Part shown: positions 13,552 through 25,741 of the stretch, piece after piece | Layout of the letters: each line of letters begins with the position of its first letter | How positions within the stretch are numbered: position 1 is the stretch's first letter | Source of the DNA: Glossina fuscipes | Lineage: Eukaryota; Arthropoda; Insecta; Diptera; Glossinidae | Length of the DNA stretch: 64,000 bases | Direction: 5' to 3' | Assembly: GCF_014805625.2 (NCBI RefSeq) | Contig: NW_023998426.1 | Location: forward strand, 36,401 to 100,400 | Program-made: the position numbers and the translations under genes | Notes under the pieces: model-generated | Seen by the model: the letters and a program-made list of their open reading frames with translations, nothing else | Told to the model about the DNA's origin: nothing | The model's database searches: none

Positions 13552-13677
13552 ATGGCGGCGTTTACTTATAAAATCTTTTCACCACAAATACTTGCGGCCC
13601 TTGGCGGTCATGCCATCCTCACCCTTACCAATGGCACTCTATTCGCTGGCTTAGTCTGGCTGCAAAACGGCGGCTGA
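13552..13677 (+). CDS. Possible 41-aa small ORF in a GC-richer island
   Basis: An ATG-initiated ORF (start MAAFTYKIFS, end LVWLQNGG) lies in an island noticeably richer in G and C than its surroundings (about 13540-13700). The peptide is hydrophobic and Ala/Leu/Gly-rich, which could be a single membrane-spanning micropeptide or chance. Just downstream is GGCTAATTAGCG, a palindromic homeodomain-type TAATTA site. I do not recognise a homolog, and the island could instead be a conserved regulatory element. Low confidence. Confidence 0.15.
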   Translation: MAAFTYKIFSPQILAALGGHAILTLTNGTLFAGLVWLQNGG

Positions 13678-14268
13678 TATTCAGGCCGTGAGGCTAATTA
13701 GCGTTAAATGTGTGCCTTTTGTGTGACACCCACACAATAGAAAGATGGTTAGGAGAAAAAAATAAAATAAAAAAACCGGAAGGACTTTTTTAACAACGGA
13801 AAGCTGTGCATGTGTGTTTTTTTAGGTAGAAGTATATAAATCTTCTTGTTAGTTAGGAGACGGTAGTGGATTCTTCCGTTTACCAAATTTGTGTTTTTAT
13901 TAGCATTTTTAAACATATTTAACAAAAAAAATAAATAAACGTCGCATTCATACAAACACTTGAACGATATGAAATTGTTATATAAGGACTCGGTCTAGAT
14001 TAAATAATCTCTCGTTACTAAACTCTTTGGTAAAAAAATTAAAAAATAAACAGAGAAAACAAGAATTTGAAATTCATTTACGCAATTTGCGTTGTAATCG
14101 TTTTTGCATAATTTATCCATATACCCACTGAATTATAAATCTTCTCGTATTAGTTGCCAGAGCGTTTCTCCTCATCCTTTCGCCTTTCATTAAATCCCAA
14201 CATCACTCCTCAAAATTACAATTAAGAGTGAATTTCATATGAAATGTTTAACACTAAAATACACATCG

Positions 14269-14297
14269 ATGCGATGCGATGCGATACGATACAATGA
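14269..14297 (+). repeat. GCGAT pentanucleotide array, short
   Basis: Three to four GCGAT units followed by the degenerate units ACGAT and ACAAT, matching the larger array at 3555-3612 in unit, orientation and style of decay. Confidence 0.8.
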
Positions 14298-14964
14298 TTA
14301 CCATTTGACATGTATGTGTGTGCATGTATTTATTCTTACGTTTATATGTATATGTTTACAGATTATTTATTCATTTCATATATCATAAGCATTATATATG
14401 CGTATGCATGTAAATCATTTGTATCGTCATCGTCAACATTTGTTAATTATTATTGATGTGCGAACAAAGGTGACCAGCTTCGCTTCTTTTTTTTTGAAAA
14501 AAAAATCCCTGAGTTAAAGCTAAAGCATCTCAAAACCTTACCTTGCGCCAATTAAATAAAATGCACTTTTACTCGAATATGAATTCGTTGATTTAAAAAA
14601 AAAAAAACATTTTTTTATTAATTTTTTTTTTTTTTTTTAAGCATCAATTCATAATTGCAGTTGTACATCAAAGCGGATTAGTTGTCATATTCAGCTTGTT
14701 TCATGGCTCCAATCTACTACTACACTGGATCAGTCAACTGGATCACTTTAGTGTGTGGTCCATCGCTTTCATTTTTCAGACTTCAACTACAGGTCTTGAG
14801 AGTGGATACTTTATGAGCTGCAGTTGCTTGGTGCTCTCTTCTCATCGCTTGATAGATACTATGTCAGTTAAATTGCGTTTAAATGATGTGTCAATCGAGT
14901 TTATATCAGACAAAAACGCAAGTACTGTTCGACCATTTCGGCTTCTATAGACCCTTTACGAGCT

Positions 14965-15045
14965 AACATAAGACTAGCGAACACCAAGTCAGTGTTCGCC
15001 GATTCAAATCTCAAGTGCGATAGGGTTTGAGTAATTAATCGTTAA
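14965..15045 (+). mobile_element. SINE-like fragment (B-box region)
   Basis: CCGATTCAAATCTCAAGTGC and then GATAGGGTTT resembles GGTTCGAATCTTAAGTGC and then GGTAGAGTTTT of the better SINE copy at 61265-61455. It contains a B-box-like GATTCAAATC. No (AAT)n tail is seen downstream, so the copy is partial or the match is to a related tRNA-derived element. Confidence 0.35.
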
Positions 15046-17097
15046 AAGCATAACATCCACTAAGCTGCGGCCACATTCCTATCTCTTTCTCTTCTTTCAC
15101 TTCTTTCTCACCCTCATCGCGTCCCAGGGATAGGGGACATCCCGTAGGAGATTAAACGAAAAAGAAAACACATGTGCCATTCTTTCATAGAGAAAGGCCA
15201 TGCGAATGTTTCGTAGTTTCGTAGAAGTATCTGTTGAAATTTTAAATGCTTTAGAGCCGATAAAAGAATCAAATTATTAAGAGCATGTTACCATGTTCAA
15301 AAGGGAGTAAAACTTTTTTTTAATTAGTGCGGACTCAATCGCACAAATGAGTGATTTTACCATGCCTTACGTTATCGGCATCATTTGTGCCTAACAATCT
15401 CTTCCATAATCAAACAAAAACCCCTTTTTTACTTTCATCCAGTGAGTTTATCAATCCGCGTCAAAGCGCTATTCATGGAGGGATTTTTCTATTTTGATGT
15501 TCAAGAATAGCTAGATGTCAGGCGAAGCTAAAAAAGGCAAAAAGAAAGATTGCTATTGTTTGAAATACAACGTGATAGAAGGTATTCGCAGAAGAGACGT
15601 TTAAGACGCTATCGACATCACGTTGTTTGACATGGTATTGGTTTGGGAACGTTAAAGCACGAACTAAACATTTATTGTCTTCAACGCGTTCTCTGCTTTC
15701 TTTGAATAATATATGTCAACCAAAAATACTTTCAAAACCCACCTAAGACAAATTCAATCAATTCGATGAACTTTTTTACTCATTTTAGACCCTGGATTTT
15801 CAAACTGAAAACTACACGCTTAACACAATACGCCCTTACTCACTAAAAGTAAGGTGGGAGTGTCAAGTAAACATCATTTAAGGTGCTGGCAAACTAAGGA
15901 CGATTGAGCGAGACAGCATGCCATAGGAAGTAAGAAGCGCGACGTTAAAGTACCGGGTGAAATTACAGTTCAGGTGTGGTCGCCACTAGATCGGTAAATC
16001 TAGTCTATCTAAATCTATCTCTTTTTCCCTTTTGTTTATCCATATTTTTTCTCTATCCACCTCGACTTTCTACACATCTGGAGGTATTAGCTGAGCGACA
16101 GCTTATTAAAAAGAAGATTTTCATCGCATTGGTAAGAGGTAAGAGGAGCTCCTAGACATCCTTAGCTTTATACAAACAACTTTAACTTTACAACTAAAAC
16201 TCGGCCCTAAGTGGCCGAGTAAATAGACGATCCCGACTAACACTTTAGTGGGATAATTAGGATAAGAATTTACAGAATTTTTCCGTTACAATAACGGTAA
16301 TCGTAATTTTTTCATCTGTGCGAAATATTCTTGAAAACTAGAATACATATAACGAGGATGTATTGAAAATGATTTGTTATGAAAAAGTTGGTCACTTTAA
16401 TTACGCCCTATGCAGTTATCCTCTTCTTCGCGCTTAAGCTTTTTAGCGAGTGTTTCACGTATGCTCTGAGCGCCTTTTTTGCCTTTTCCTTCCTTCTCAC
16501 ATTCGTTTATCGCATATATTGCATCGTTCCATCTCCCTAATATTGATATCTATCTATTCCTCTGCTCTCAATTGATTTTCAATGCTTACATCTGCATTAC
16601 AATTGTTTTCAACATTTGTTTTAAGTTCGATTTTGTTCATTTTGTGAGATGTTTTTTCATTCATTCATTCATTTTTTTTTTTGTTTTTTTTTTTTGTTTT
16701 CTATATCAGTTCAACTTAGAACATTGTTGGCAGTATTGTATGTGAACGTGTTTGTGTTAGTATTATGTTTTTTTTTTTTTCTTTTGCCTTTTACGGTATG
16801 AGTAGTATAATTGTGAATGCGTAGGTGGGCGTTGTTTGCTTGTATATATTCTACCGCCCTACTGTATACGTTGCGTTGTTTTTTTTTTTTTTGTTTTTAT
16901 TCTTCGTATTTTTCCCTGTCAATCATTATTGTTTGAAACTGATAACTTTTCCACTTTTTTGTTGTTGTTGTAATATTTTATTTATTTCTTTTTTTTTTTT
17001 CTATTTTGTTGCTTTAACAGTTGTTTATTCAATATCATCTCTTGACAATTCATTCTCTGAGTATTTAAAAGTTGATTACTATGCTGCTGCCATTACA
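15046..17097. other. Gene-poor T-rich region
   Basis: No coding exon is recognised. Long T runs (16670-16700, 16767-16780, 16878-16893, 16989-17001) produce Phe-rich ORFs that are artefacts of composition. Confidence 0.45.
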
Positions 17098-17278
17098 TTA
17101 CTACTGTTACTGCTGCTGCTGCTGATGGTGCTTGTGCTGGTGCTTGCGCTGGTGCTNNNNNNNNNNNNNNNNNNNNNNNNNNNNNNNNNNNNNNNNNNNN
17201 NNNNNNNNNNNNNNNNNNNNNNNNNNNNNNNNNNNNNNNNNNNNNNNNNNNNNNNNGCTGGTGCTGGTGCTGCTGCTT
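17098..17278 (+). repeat. GCT/GGTGCT repeat containing a 100-N gap
   Basis: A (TGCTGC)n tract becomes GGTGCT hexamers, then exactly 100 Ns (17157-17256), and then more GCTGGT units. The repeat is present on both sides of the gap, so the assembly probably broke inside an unresolved minisatellite and the true length is unknown. The ORFs that span the gap on both strands are not supported. Confidence 0.9.
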
Positions 17279-18149
17279 ATGCATCAATGATGCCGTGTTG
17301 TAAACGAACAAACAAAGGAACAAATAAAATGTTTTGAATGTTTATTTGTCTTTATTTTCTTATTGTTGTTACTGTTACTATTGTTATTATTGTTGTTGCT
17401 GTTGTTGTCATTTTATACGCCTCCTTTAGGCTTTGTTTTATATCTCTCTCCCATTGTATTCAGGCTGAGAAATATTAATTTTTTCATAAAAGCATAAAAG
17501 TTGCAAAAAATGCAGAAAAAAAAAAAAAAAATTAATAAATAAATAAATAAAAGAAAAATAGGAAAAAAAAATGCAATTTATGGCAAAAATAAAATTATTC
17601 CTAGGAAAAACTTAAATAAGATTTTTTTTTTTTTTTTAATAAACGCACGCAATCCATAACAAACAAAAAGAAGACGCAAAAGAAAATCCCAGGTATAAAA
17701 ATATAAGTATAAAAGTAATTTTATGAAGATTACTGTTGCGATCGAGTTACTTAACTTAAGTAATGAAAATAACCTGATGTTATTCACAGGGGCTTGTAAT
17801 TTGCATTTCTATCTGAAGAAGAATTAAATAAATTTTACTCTGCTTGCCTTAATGAAAACTATGCATTTTTGATCAGTATAAACTTCTGAATCTGAGATAA
17901 TGTCCGTCTGTCAGTCGTTTAGCATTTTGATAATTAAACATTTCAGATCGAGAAAATGGAAATACAATACATTCTAACGGATAAAAAATTTGTAAGTTAG
18001 ATTTCCGTACAAAATATACTTACAAACTTAGTCTTTTATTATAATCACCAGAGGGATCAAAAAAAAAATTTCCCAATAAAAGGTGAGACAGCGGACAGAG
18101 TGTAGTTGCTGAAAGAGCAAACCTCCTTAAAAAAAGTGTTGCAACAATA

Positions 18150-18500
18150 AAATCATTCCAGATGTTTAGTGTGCTTGAAATGACAGTAAAACCGATCAGA
18201 ATTCCATTACAATGCCTTGTTACCCTCAATAAGCAAAAAGACTGTAGTGGCACACGGCTCGCCTTTAAGTATTCTACACCATTTCGCTCAACGCGTCGTT
18301 GTCCATGTAACAACTCTCCGAAAGTTAACGGCCTTATGTTGCAAGTGGCCGAAAAAGTGGTCCTGTTGGAACCATTACCAAGAGCCTTGATCCAAAACCT
18401 GGTGATGCGCCAAACTTTATTAAAATATCTCAAAAATTGCCGCTTGTAGGTTGAACATAAGAAAACAAGACGGACACATGGACAGATACACACAGATTCA
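18150..18500 (+). repeat. Dispersed GACGGACA-type repeat copy
   Basis: The end of the segment reads ATTAAAATATCTCAAAAATTG, then TTGTAGGTTGAACATAAGAA, then ACAAGACGGACACATGGACA. The same word order is found at 55215-55310, and in reverse complement at 55730-55870. The overlapping 157-codon minus-strand frame is therefore repeat sequence and not a host gene. Confidence 0.65.
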
Positions 18501-20093
18501 CATTCTTAATCGATCTTAGTACAGTTTTTTAACACGAGTTTACTTTTATCGCAACTGCAGTGAATTCTCAGCACTTACGTATTGATAAGTCTTCCCCCAT
18601 CTCTTTCTTTTAGCCTCATTTTTTAGAGTGTTAGGTTGCGTTAAAAAAATACGAGAACATAAATAAAAGGATTCCGGATTTCGAAGACGTCTGAAGAGCA
18701 TCTTCTATGAATGGCCCCCATCGGGGAAGAGTTTTTCAAAACGTCGCCACTCTTGTAACGCTTATCTGGCTAGGTCTACGAGAGTGCGTTTATTCTCACG
18801 AATATTTTGCTCAATCAGCTTAGGTTATAATAAACGATGATTGGTTGATGCGAGAGGCTGTGGTGATGTTGAAGGCATTGCACCATCCTGCGTGGCTAGG
18901 AACTTTTACACATTGTTTCTTGCAACAACTATACACACATTGCACGATGGACATTAATGATAGATGTATTTTTTTAATTTTTTTTTAACACAAGGCATGG
19001 CTTAATGTATGTTTGTATTTGTTTTTGCATTCGCAAAGTCATGTACTATTATAAAGATACTAATTAGTCAGCTTTAAAAAAATAATGTAATATCGGACTG
19101 ACTTTGGTCCCTGGGGAATTTGTCATCATTGTCTCATTTTCTTTCGGGTGATTAACCTTATGACATATGTAATAATTTTTATAAATACGACGATGAAGAG
19201 ATTTTTTTACTTGTTGATCAGTTTTTATGTGGCATTGAGCCGATGTCCTTTAAAAGATTCATCTGAAATATTAGCAAAATCTTGCCTTTTGTTTTTCTTT
19301 TTATTTCCGCTTTATTTTTCAAGTCACAATTTTTTATATATGTCTGCTGCCCTTAAATACATATTTATATATATATATATATATATAACAAATATGGATA
19401 TGTTTACGAGTATGCGTGGGTTGTATATATTTTTTCTTTTACTTCTCGGTAATCATACATTTTTAGTTTATTAGAAATCGTGTACCCTTGGGCCCAATAA
19501 ATTTGTTTTCATATCCTTTTCAAAAAAAAAAAAAAAAAAATTCCCAAAACTCCTTGAGGTAGAATGTGTTTGTGTACGTGTTCGTACCGCGCCCAAACAC
19601 ACACACCTTATCATCATTACTAATAACTGTTTAAAGCGCGTTACTGCTTAACCTTAAACGTACATATCGCTTGCATTGCAGAGGAAAATGATACTGAGCT
19701 TAATGTTTATCACCGTCTTGCCGTCGTTTTCCATTTGTGAAATGGAAAATTTTTAAAGAAAAAAAAAAAAAAAATGAATACGAAGTACCACAGGTTGCAC
19801 GTGTATTGCAAGTATACACAATACAAACAGTGTAGGGGTTTTTTGTAAAAAAAAAAAGAAGAAGAAGAAGAAGCAGAAAAAAACCGGGAAAGGAAAAACC
19901 TTGATGTGCAAAAATCACATCGTAAAAATGTCCGAAGAGCTGTAAAGCTCATAAGTCGCGTATAAGGTCCTTGCGAATGTTAACAACGAACTCTATCCGC
20001 AAGCAAGGGTTTAGCACACAATCACATATACATAATACTTAAGGATTTCGCAGCATCCTTTCATTTTGCACGATATCAACGCAAACACCAGTA

Positions 20094-20125
20094 TCAGCAC
20101 CAGCACCAGCACCAACACTAACACC
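20094..20125 (+). repeat. CAGCAC hexamer array
   Basis: About four units of CAGCAC in GTATCAGCACCAGCACCAGC context. It is the reverse complement of the GGTGCT array at 17.1 kb, about 2.9 kb away. Confidence 0.7.
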
Positions 20126-22651
20126 TCTCTTCGTTTACTTTACGTTTACGCAAGGTATTATATGAATGAAGCCAATATCGGAATGTCTTTGGTTTTATTG
20201 GTTGTATAACAATTTATTTGTTACTTTTATTTCGTATGTCAAACAATACCCGCATACCGCGAACATCTTGATTGGGGTGCGTCAGTTTGAGTTTATGTAC
20301 GGCTATCATTTATCTATTTACAGAGGAAACTGTGCGTTAACATTTCCTCTTCAACATACCGTTACAGTTAAGATGATGTTCAGTTTCATTCTTCAGGTAT
20401 TACTTATGATGCCCTATGCACATACAGGCATACACACACACACACACACAAACACACATGTACACATACATATCTACCTGATTGTATGTATATCTAAAAT
20501 AAATAAATATTTATTTTGTCTTGTTTACTATCGAACACTTTTGAGAAAATAAATATATTATATTAGTTGTGCACAGAGAGAGTACTGAACTTCATATTTC
20601 TGATAATAGTATTGAAATTAGTAAGTTTTTGTACCTGATGACTACCTACTCTATAGATTAAAGCGATATATTGCTTTAAGCATTTCGTTTGTATCAACTA
20701 AAAATGCGTTTCGAAGACCTCATAAGGTATTATGATATATATACATATATATATATATATATATGAGCGTAAAGAGCAGTTCGTAATGGAATTCATTCTC
20801 ACGTATTCGTTTCCTTCGTCATCTCTGTGGCATATTGCATTGTTATTTTGAAATTGCTTGTCCGGAGGCTTTCAACTCTTTAAACTTTTCAGAAAAATTC
20901 TCCGGTCGGCATGACGCGTACTTTATATATTAGGTCATCGTTAACTTCTCTTGAAGGCATCGAATTTTTTCTTTCATATTTACAATGACCGCAAATTGGC
21001 TTAAATAGTAATTGACGTAAAGGTGAATCAATTTTTGCGAATATTAGGCGTTCATCTCATCACTTAATTAAACGAAAATATGAACAAAAGTAATTAGAAA
21101 TGAATCCTACAGCGAAAGGATAACGAAAATTTTTATATATTGGTTTGCAGTTGGTTTGGTTATATGCGAGCTTCTTTGCAGCCCTTCCCGGGCAGCCCTA
21201 TTTTCGGCTGTCCTGAACTTACCTCTATAAGTCTGGTTGGACATCCGGCAATTTACGCATTCGTCTTTCTGTCATTCTCTTCGTTGGTTCCCTAAAGGCA
21301 ATTTCGCTTGATATCTGATTGTTTATGCGTTCATTTGTCCGCGTACTGGCCCCTTTCAGTGTCCAGCAATCAGTAAGTCCACCTTCACAGTATCCATCCG
21401 CTCAGCGTCAGTTTCTATCTTTTGTACGCTCGTCTATGAGGTTACTTTCCCACTATGTGTACATCTAGCTCTCCATAATGCACCTAGCCATGCGTCCCAC
21501 GACTTACTAGTCTGTATATTCGTTTTTGATTATACCGATATTTCTGTACATTAGAATATTAAGTTGAGTTTCAAAAAACCAATTTTAAAAATTGTTAAAA
21601 TGAAATCATGTCCACGCTTAACAAAAAGTGAATTCTTCAGCGCTGGCAGAGATAACACACGTGTACCTGTACTATACGTACATCAGTAGTTCCGTACATA
21701 CGTTGTCTATGTGTTCGCGCAGCGGGCGTTTACCAGTGCACCTACCTGTGTTTGTTCTCCTATCCTATGTCGCTCCAACTGTCGAACTGTTCCCATATTG
21801 CTTTGTGCGTATGCAGCCCTCATACCAAGTACTTTCCTTGTGACTAAAAATATGCTATTTCTCCATGGACTTGTGCATGAGATATTTTACGCCCAACTGT
21901 TTGGGTCGGTCCCTCCATCTATCTGTCTGTCTGTTTCTCCCTCTGCCTGCCAGCGCTTCCGTTGGTCTTTGCTTCCGCTTACCAACTACAATCAACTCGT
22001 AATTGCAGCTATCTCTCGCCTCTATGAATATCCCTTTGCTTACGATTATTCTTTCTTCTGAAGAACATCTTACCAGCTATACAATTTATCTGCATATCTA
22101 AATCTGTTCAACCATCGCCCATTGTTTATTGTTCGAAAGATAACGAAGCATCAAATTACTTCTTTATTGCTGTTGCTGTTGCAGAGGAAGCTTTCGTAGT
22201 TTTAATCTCTTATCCTAACATTACATATATATTTCTATTATTATTTCATTACTTATTTATACATCTATCTATCTCTGCCGGGAATTTTTTCTTAAATGAA
22301 ATAACAGAGTTAAGAACTTTTCGAAAAAATGAATCAAATCCGCTTGCAGTCATATTAATTTTCAACAATTTCTTATATATATATTTGTGTAGCGATATTT
22401 AAGATTCGTTTTAAGGCAAATTATGCGCATTTTTCATTCATGGCATTCGAAAGTCTTATTTATCTAAACTTTCGAACATATGCGAAACATTTGTTAAACA
22501 ACTTGAAATCTTTACCACTCTTATCATCATTATTATGGAAGAAAATCTTGAAAATAAGTTAGTTGGCGATGAATTCCTTAGAAAATTAAATCATTTTATT
22601 TGAAATAACAACAACGAAGAAGAAGACTATGTACTGTTTTGTACTCTGTTG

Positions 22652-22680
<29 letters not shown>
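22652..22680 (+). repeat. Poly(T) run of 29
   Basis: An uninterrupted homopolymer run, the longest clean T tract noted in the window. It could be a retroposon tail on the minus strand, but no retroposon body was recognised next to it. Confidence 0.9.
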
Positions 22681-22682
<2 letters not shown>

Positions 22683-25600
22683 AAATGTCTATCATGTGCC
22701 TTTTGTTTTAACAGTTGGTAGCCCGCATTTGTGGCCAATAAATGACAAGTAATTTGAGAACATTGCTTAAGTTGCTTGCTTAAAATGCACTAAGAGTGAA
22801 CAAGAACTAGAGAAAGAAAGATGGATAGAGAGAGAGAGAAAGATAGAGAGAGAGTAAGGTAGAGAGTGTAAAAGGAAAAGACTGACTGAATAATAACAAC
22901 AATAACAGGAATAGTGACACGTCACCCGACCAGATTCAAACCAGACCAAACCGAGCCGACCAACAATGTGAATTTATGTGGTTTTAAATTCTGAGTTACA
23001 CTCAATTGCATTTTATTTGCATACAATTATGTAAAATTTACTTTGTTGCCTTTACTATAGCCGTTTATTATTGCAATTGTTGTTGCTATTATTATTATTG
23101 TTGTTGTTATTGTTACTAAAGAGTTAAGGAGTTAAGGAGAGTTTTTAGAGTTTCCATAACTCGGTGCTTCTATGCACATAAGTGCGTGTGTTTGCATCTC
23201 TTTACGACATGTGTGTTTGTTTGCTTTCATTTATTTACAGTAAATAGAATTGAAAAAACAAAAAAGGAAAAAAACTCGATATTTATATGAATTGAAATTG
23301 CCCGACACTAATAAATAAATCCGAGTAAATGTGTGCTTGTGTGCGTGCGTGCGTGCGTATATGTATATGTGTTCCGATAATACTTTGTCTTTTAATTTAG
23401 TACACATGGGAATGAATGAACATATGCGTGTATTTGCCTGTATGTGTGTGTGTGTGTGTGTGTAATTTTTTTTTTTTTGCATCCATACATATAACTGAAT
23501 TGTGGTTATATTCGGAGAATGTATTTTATTGATTTTCATAAGTTTGCATTTAGGTATGAAACTAATGCGGAAAGTCTTTGTTATTAGCTTTTCTTTATTG
23601 TAAATTATATGCAAGTGTGTAAATGTGTTTATTCTTAAGATTTTTTTTTTTTGGTATTTGTTCAATTTAAAATTGTTGTAATTTAATGTAATTTGTTTAT
23701 GCAAATTAGTTGAGTATTTTAACTTGATTTTGATTTAATTCTATTTTAATAAATATTTAAAAATAATCTATTTTTTCTCTTTGAATATATATTTTTAATT
23801 ATTATGTAATTTTTTTCCTCATGAGAGAGAGAGAGAGAGAGAGAGAAGCTTTAAAAATATTCAAAAGGTTACATAAAGATTTTTACGGTTGAACACAAGA
23901 TTTTTACGAAACAATATTATGTTTAACTACATTGTTCCATAAATACGGAGACCTTAGTCAACATTTGATTTAATTCATTTTATTTCACATTTAAGAAATT
24001 TTTCTTATCTTATTTTTCCCAAAAAATTATATACAACAACCGAAGCTTTCCTGATATTTGATAGGAACGTTAAAGTGTTATTTTCGTCTTGGCAGTCTAA
24101 ACTTTAAATACTCTACACCTCTTTTACTTACACAATTCTTCAATTATTTCGGCCATAAGTAGAACACCTTAACGTAGAACGGTTTAGGCTCACTTTTCAT
24201 AGGAGCCTTCATCTACAAAGATATCCGAAACTTAAGCTAATATGGTTTGAATTTAGTGCACTTAAAAAACTTTAGTTAATAAGTTCGTAGGCCGATATAT
24301 AGATGTCGCCTCTATTGAGCAGTCCGTATGATTTTTAGATAGACTTAACACGCTTAAGTTAGTTTAGAAGTCAGCTTAAGAAAATGCGTTGTGAAGATAC
24401 TATTGCGTAACATTCATATGTTTAGTTGCAATATTTATTGGTCTTGCAGAGCGAAGATCACTAATTTTATACGAATATCTTGTAGTTGGAAGAAAAGCAA
24501 GACTTTTCGACTTTTCTTTGTATTGAGTTTTTTGAAATGATAAAAAATTGCATTAATTAAACTATTGTCTATCGCTAGTCACTTTTCTTTCCAACTTCGC
24601 GAATTGTACGTTGAAAGAACTTGCACTTAGAGAAATGGTGTAAAATTTTTTATTTAGATTACTTCTAAGATCGAAAGTTCTGCTGATACAACCAAGGAAT
24701 AATAGATCGAAACAAAGGTAACCGAAAGAAGAAACGTCCGAAGGATGTGATAGTTGGGAATGCATTTCCAAATAGTTTTTGATTAACGCTGAAGCACCGA
24801 AATTTTTCGTGCGACGGATGATAGCTTGCTGACCAGCTACCAAAGATTTTGCAAGTTTTTGATTTTATATATCGTCAACGAGAGAAGATCGTGATGCGCC
24901 ATTCTCTCTTAAATTGCCAAATACATACATATATAAACATATTGTATATATATGTACAGTCAAAATTGAGAATGTCGGTTACTTGTCTTTCGCTACCACA
25001 CAAGTCCACATATCTGACGTTGAAAAAAAAAGTTATGTTCTTTCTCTCTCTCTCTACGCATAAGAGGGAACGAAGATTATGGTTCGTAACGGTTTAAGCG
25101 ACGATCATAACGTGCTTGTTTGTTGTTTCTTCAAGTTTTTCCATTGCTACAGCCAACCGTACAACCGCACTTTTAGCAAACTCCATAAAAAAAATCCATA
25201 TACAGCAAGATCGTTGCTTTACGATTTTACTAATACCTGCGATTGTATGGCTTGCTTAACGGCAACCACTTGTGCCACTTGTTTAAGTAAATAGAAAATT
25301 TCTTTTCTATGTAGGGTTTTTCCTTATGTCATTAATTTCGCAACTCTATATATCGAGATTTTATTTCATCCCTCTATCTCGCTAAACGCGCGAAAATCTA
25401 CCTAATTAAGAGCAATGCGGATTAAATAATTAAAAATGTATGATTGAATGTGCAATTGGTGAACCGAAAATTGCGTCTAAACAGGTAAATAAAATCGCCT
25501 GCAAGTGAAAATATATAATGATTTTCACCCTAATAATTTTTAATCCCGAAAAACCCAACCCATGTTTATAGGTCAAAAATGAAAATGATTTAAGCAAATT

Positions 25601-25690
25601 TTGAAAGGTTTTTCCATCCAATGGATGGTTATATTATATCTAATATTTAGGTATATATATATATATATAGGCACTTGACATTAGATCGCC

Positions 25691-25728
25691 TATAAAAAGA
25701 AACAAGTTTTCTCAAACATTATCAGTCT
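25691..25728 (+). promoter_or_regulatory. Core promoter: TATA box and initiator
   Basis: TATAAAAAG at 25691-25699 is followed about 31 nt later by ATCAGTCTC (25721-25729), which contains the arthropod initiator TCAGT with the likely +1 A at 25724. The spacing is that of a canonical TATA-Inr promoter. It leaves a leader of only about 18 nt before the ATG at 25742. Confidence 0.7.
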
Positions 25729-25741
25729 CATATGCAAGAAT

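Larger units (their letters stand above)
11866..14960. other. Left part of inverted-repeat spacer, no gene
   Basis: The region is AT-rich with poly(T)/poly(A) blocks (about 13124-13142, 13190-13211, 14618-14639) and GT repeats at 12717-12736. The only compositionally distinct piece is the GC-richer island at about 13540-13700, listed separately. Other open frames are short and low-complexity. Confidence 0.45.
17279..25680. other. Right part of inverted-repeat spacer, no gene apart from repeats
   Basis: No conserved coding region is seen. The stretch contains poly(T) of 29 at 22652-22680, GA-rich tracts (22823-22858, 23824-23847), TA and CA microsatellites (about 19369-19387, 20435-20456, 20741-20764), a CAGCAC hexamer array at about 20094-20116 and a dispersed-repeat copy at 18150-18500. 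ORFs of up to 157 codons (18020-18493, 23231-23704) fall over repeats. Confidence 0.45.

Noticed and set aside
16825..17337. A 170-codon ORF across the N gap
   Set aside because: It is Phe/Leu-rich from T runs and continues through 100 unknown bases; an artefact of low complexity.
18020..18493. A 157-aa minus-strand ORF
   Set aside because: It overlaps a dispersed repeat that recurs at 55.2 kb, and its start codon is not ATG-supported by any promoter. No known domain.
23231..23704. A 157-aa minus-strand ORF with many Thr-His repeats
   Set aside because: Much of it is translated (CA)n and poly(A) sequence. No conserved motif.
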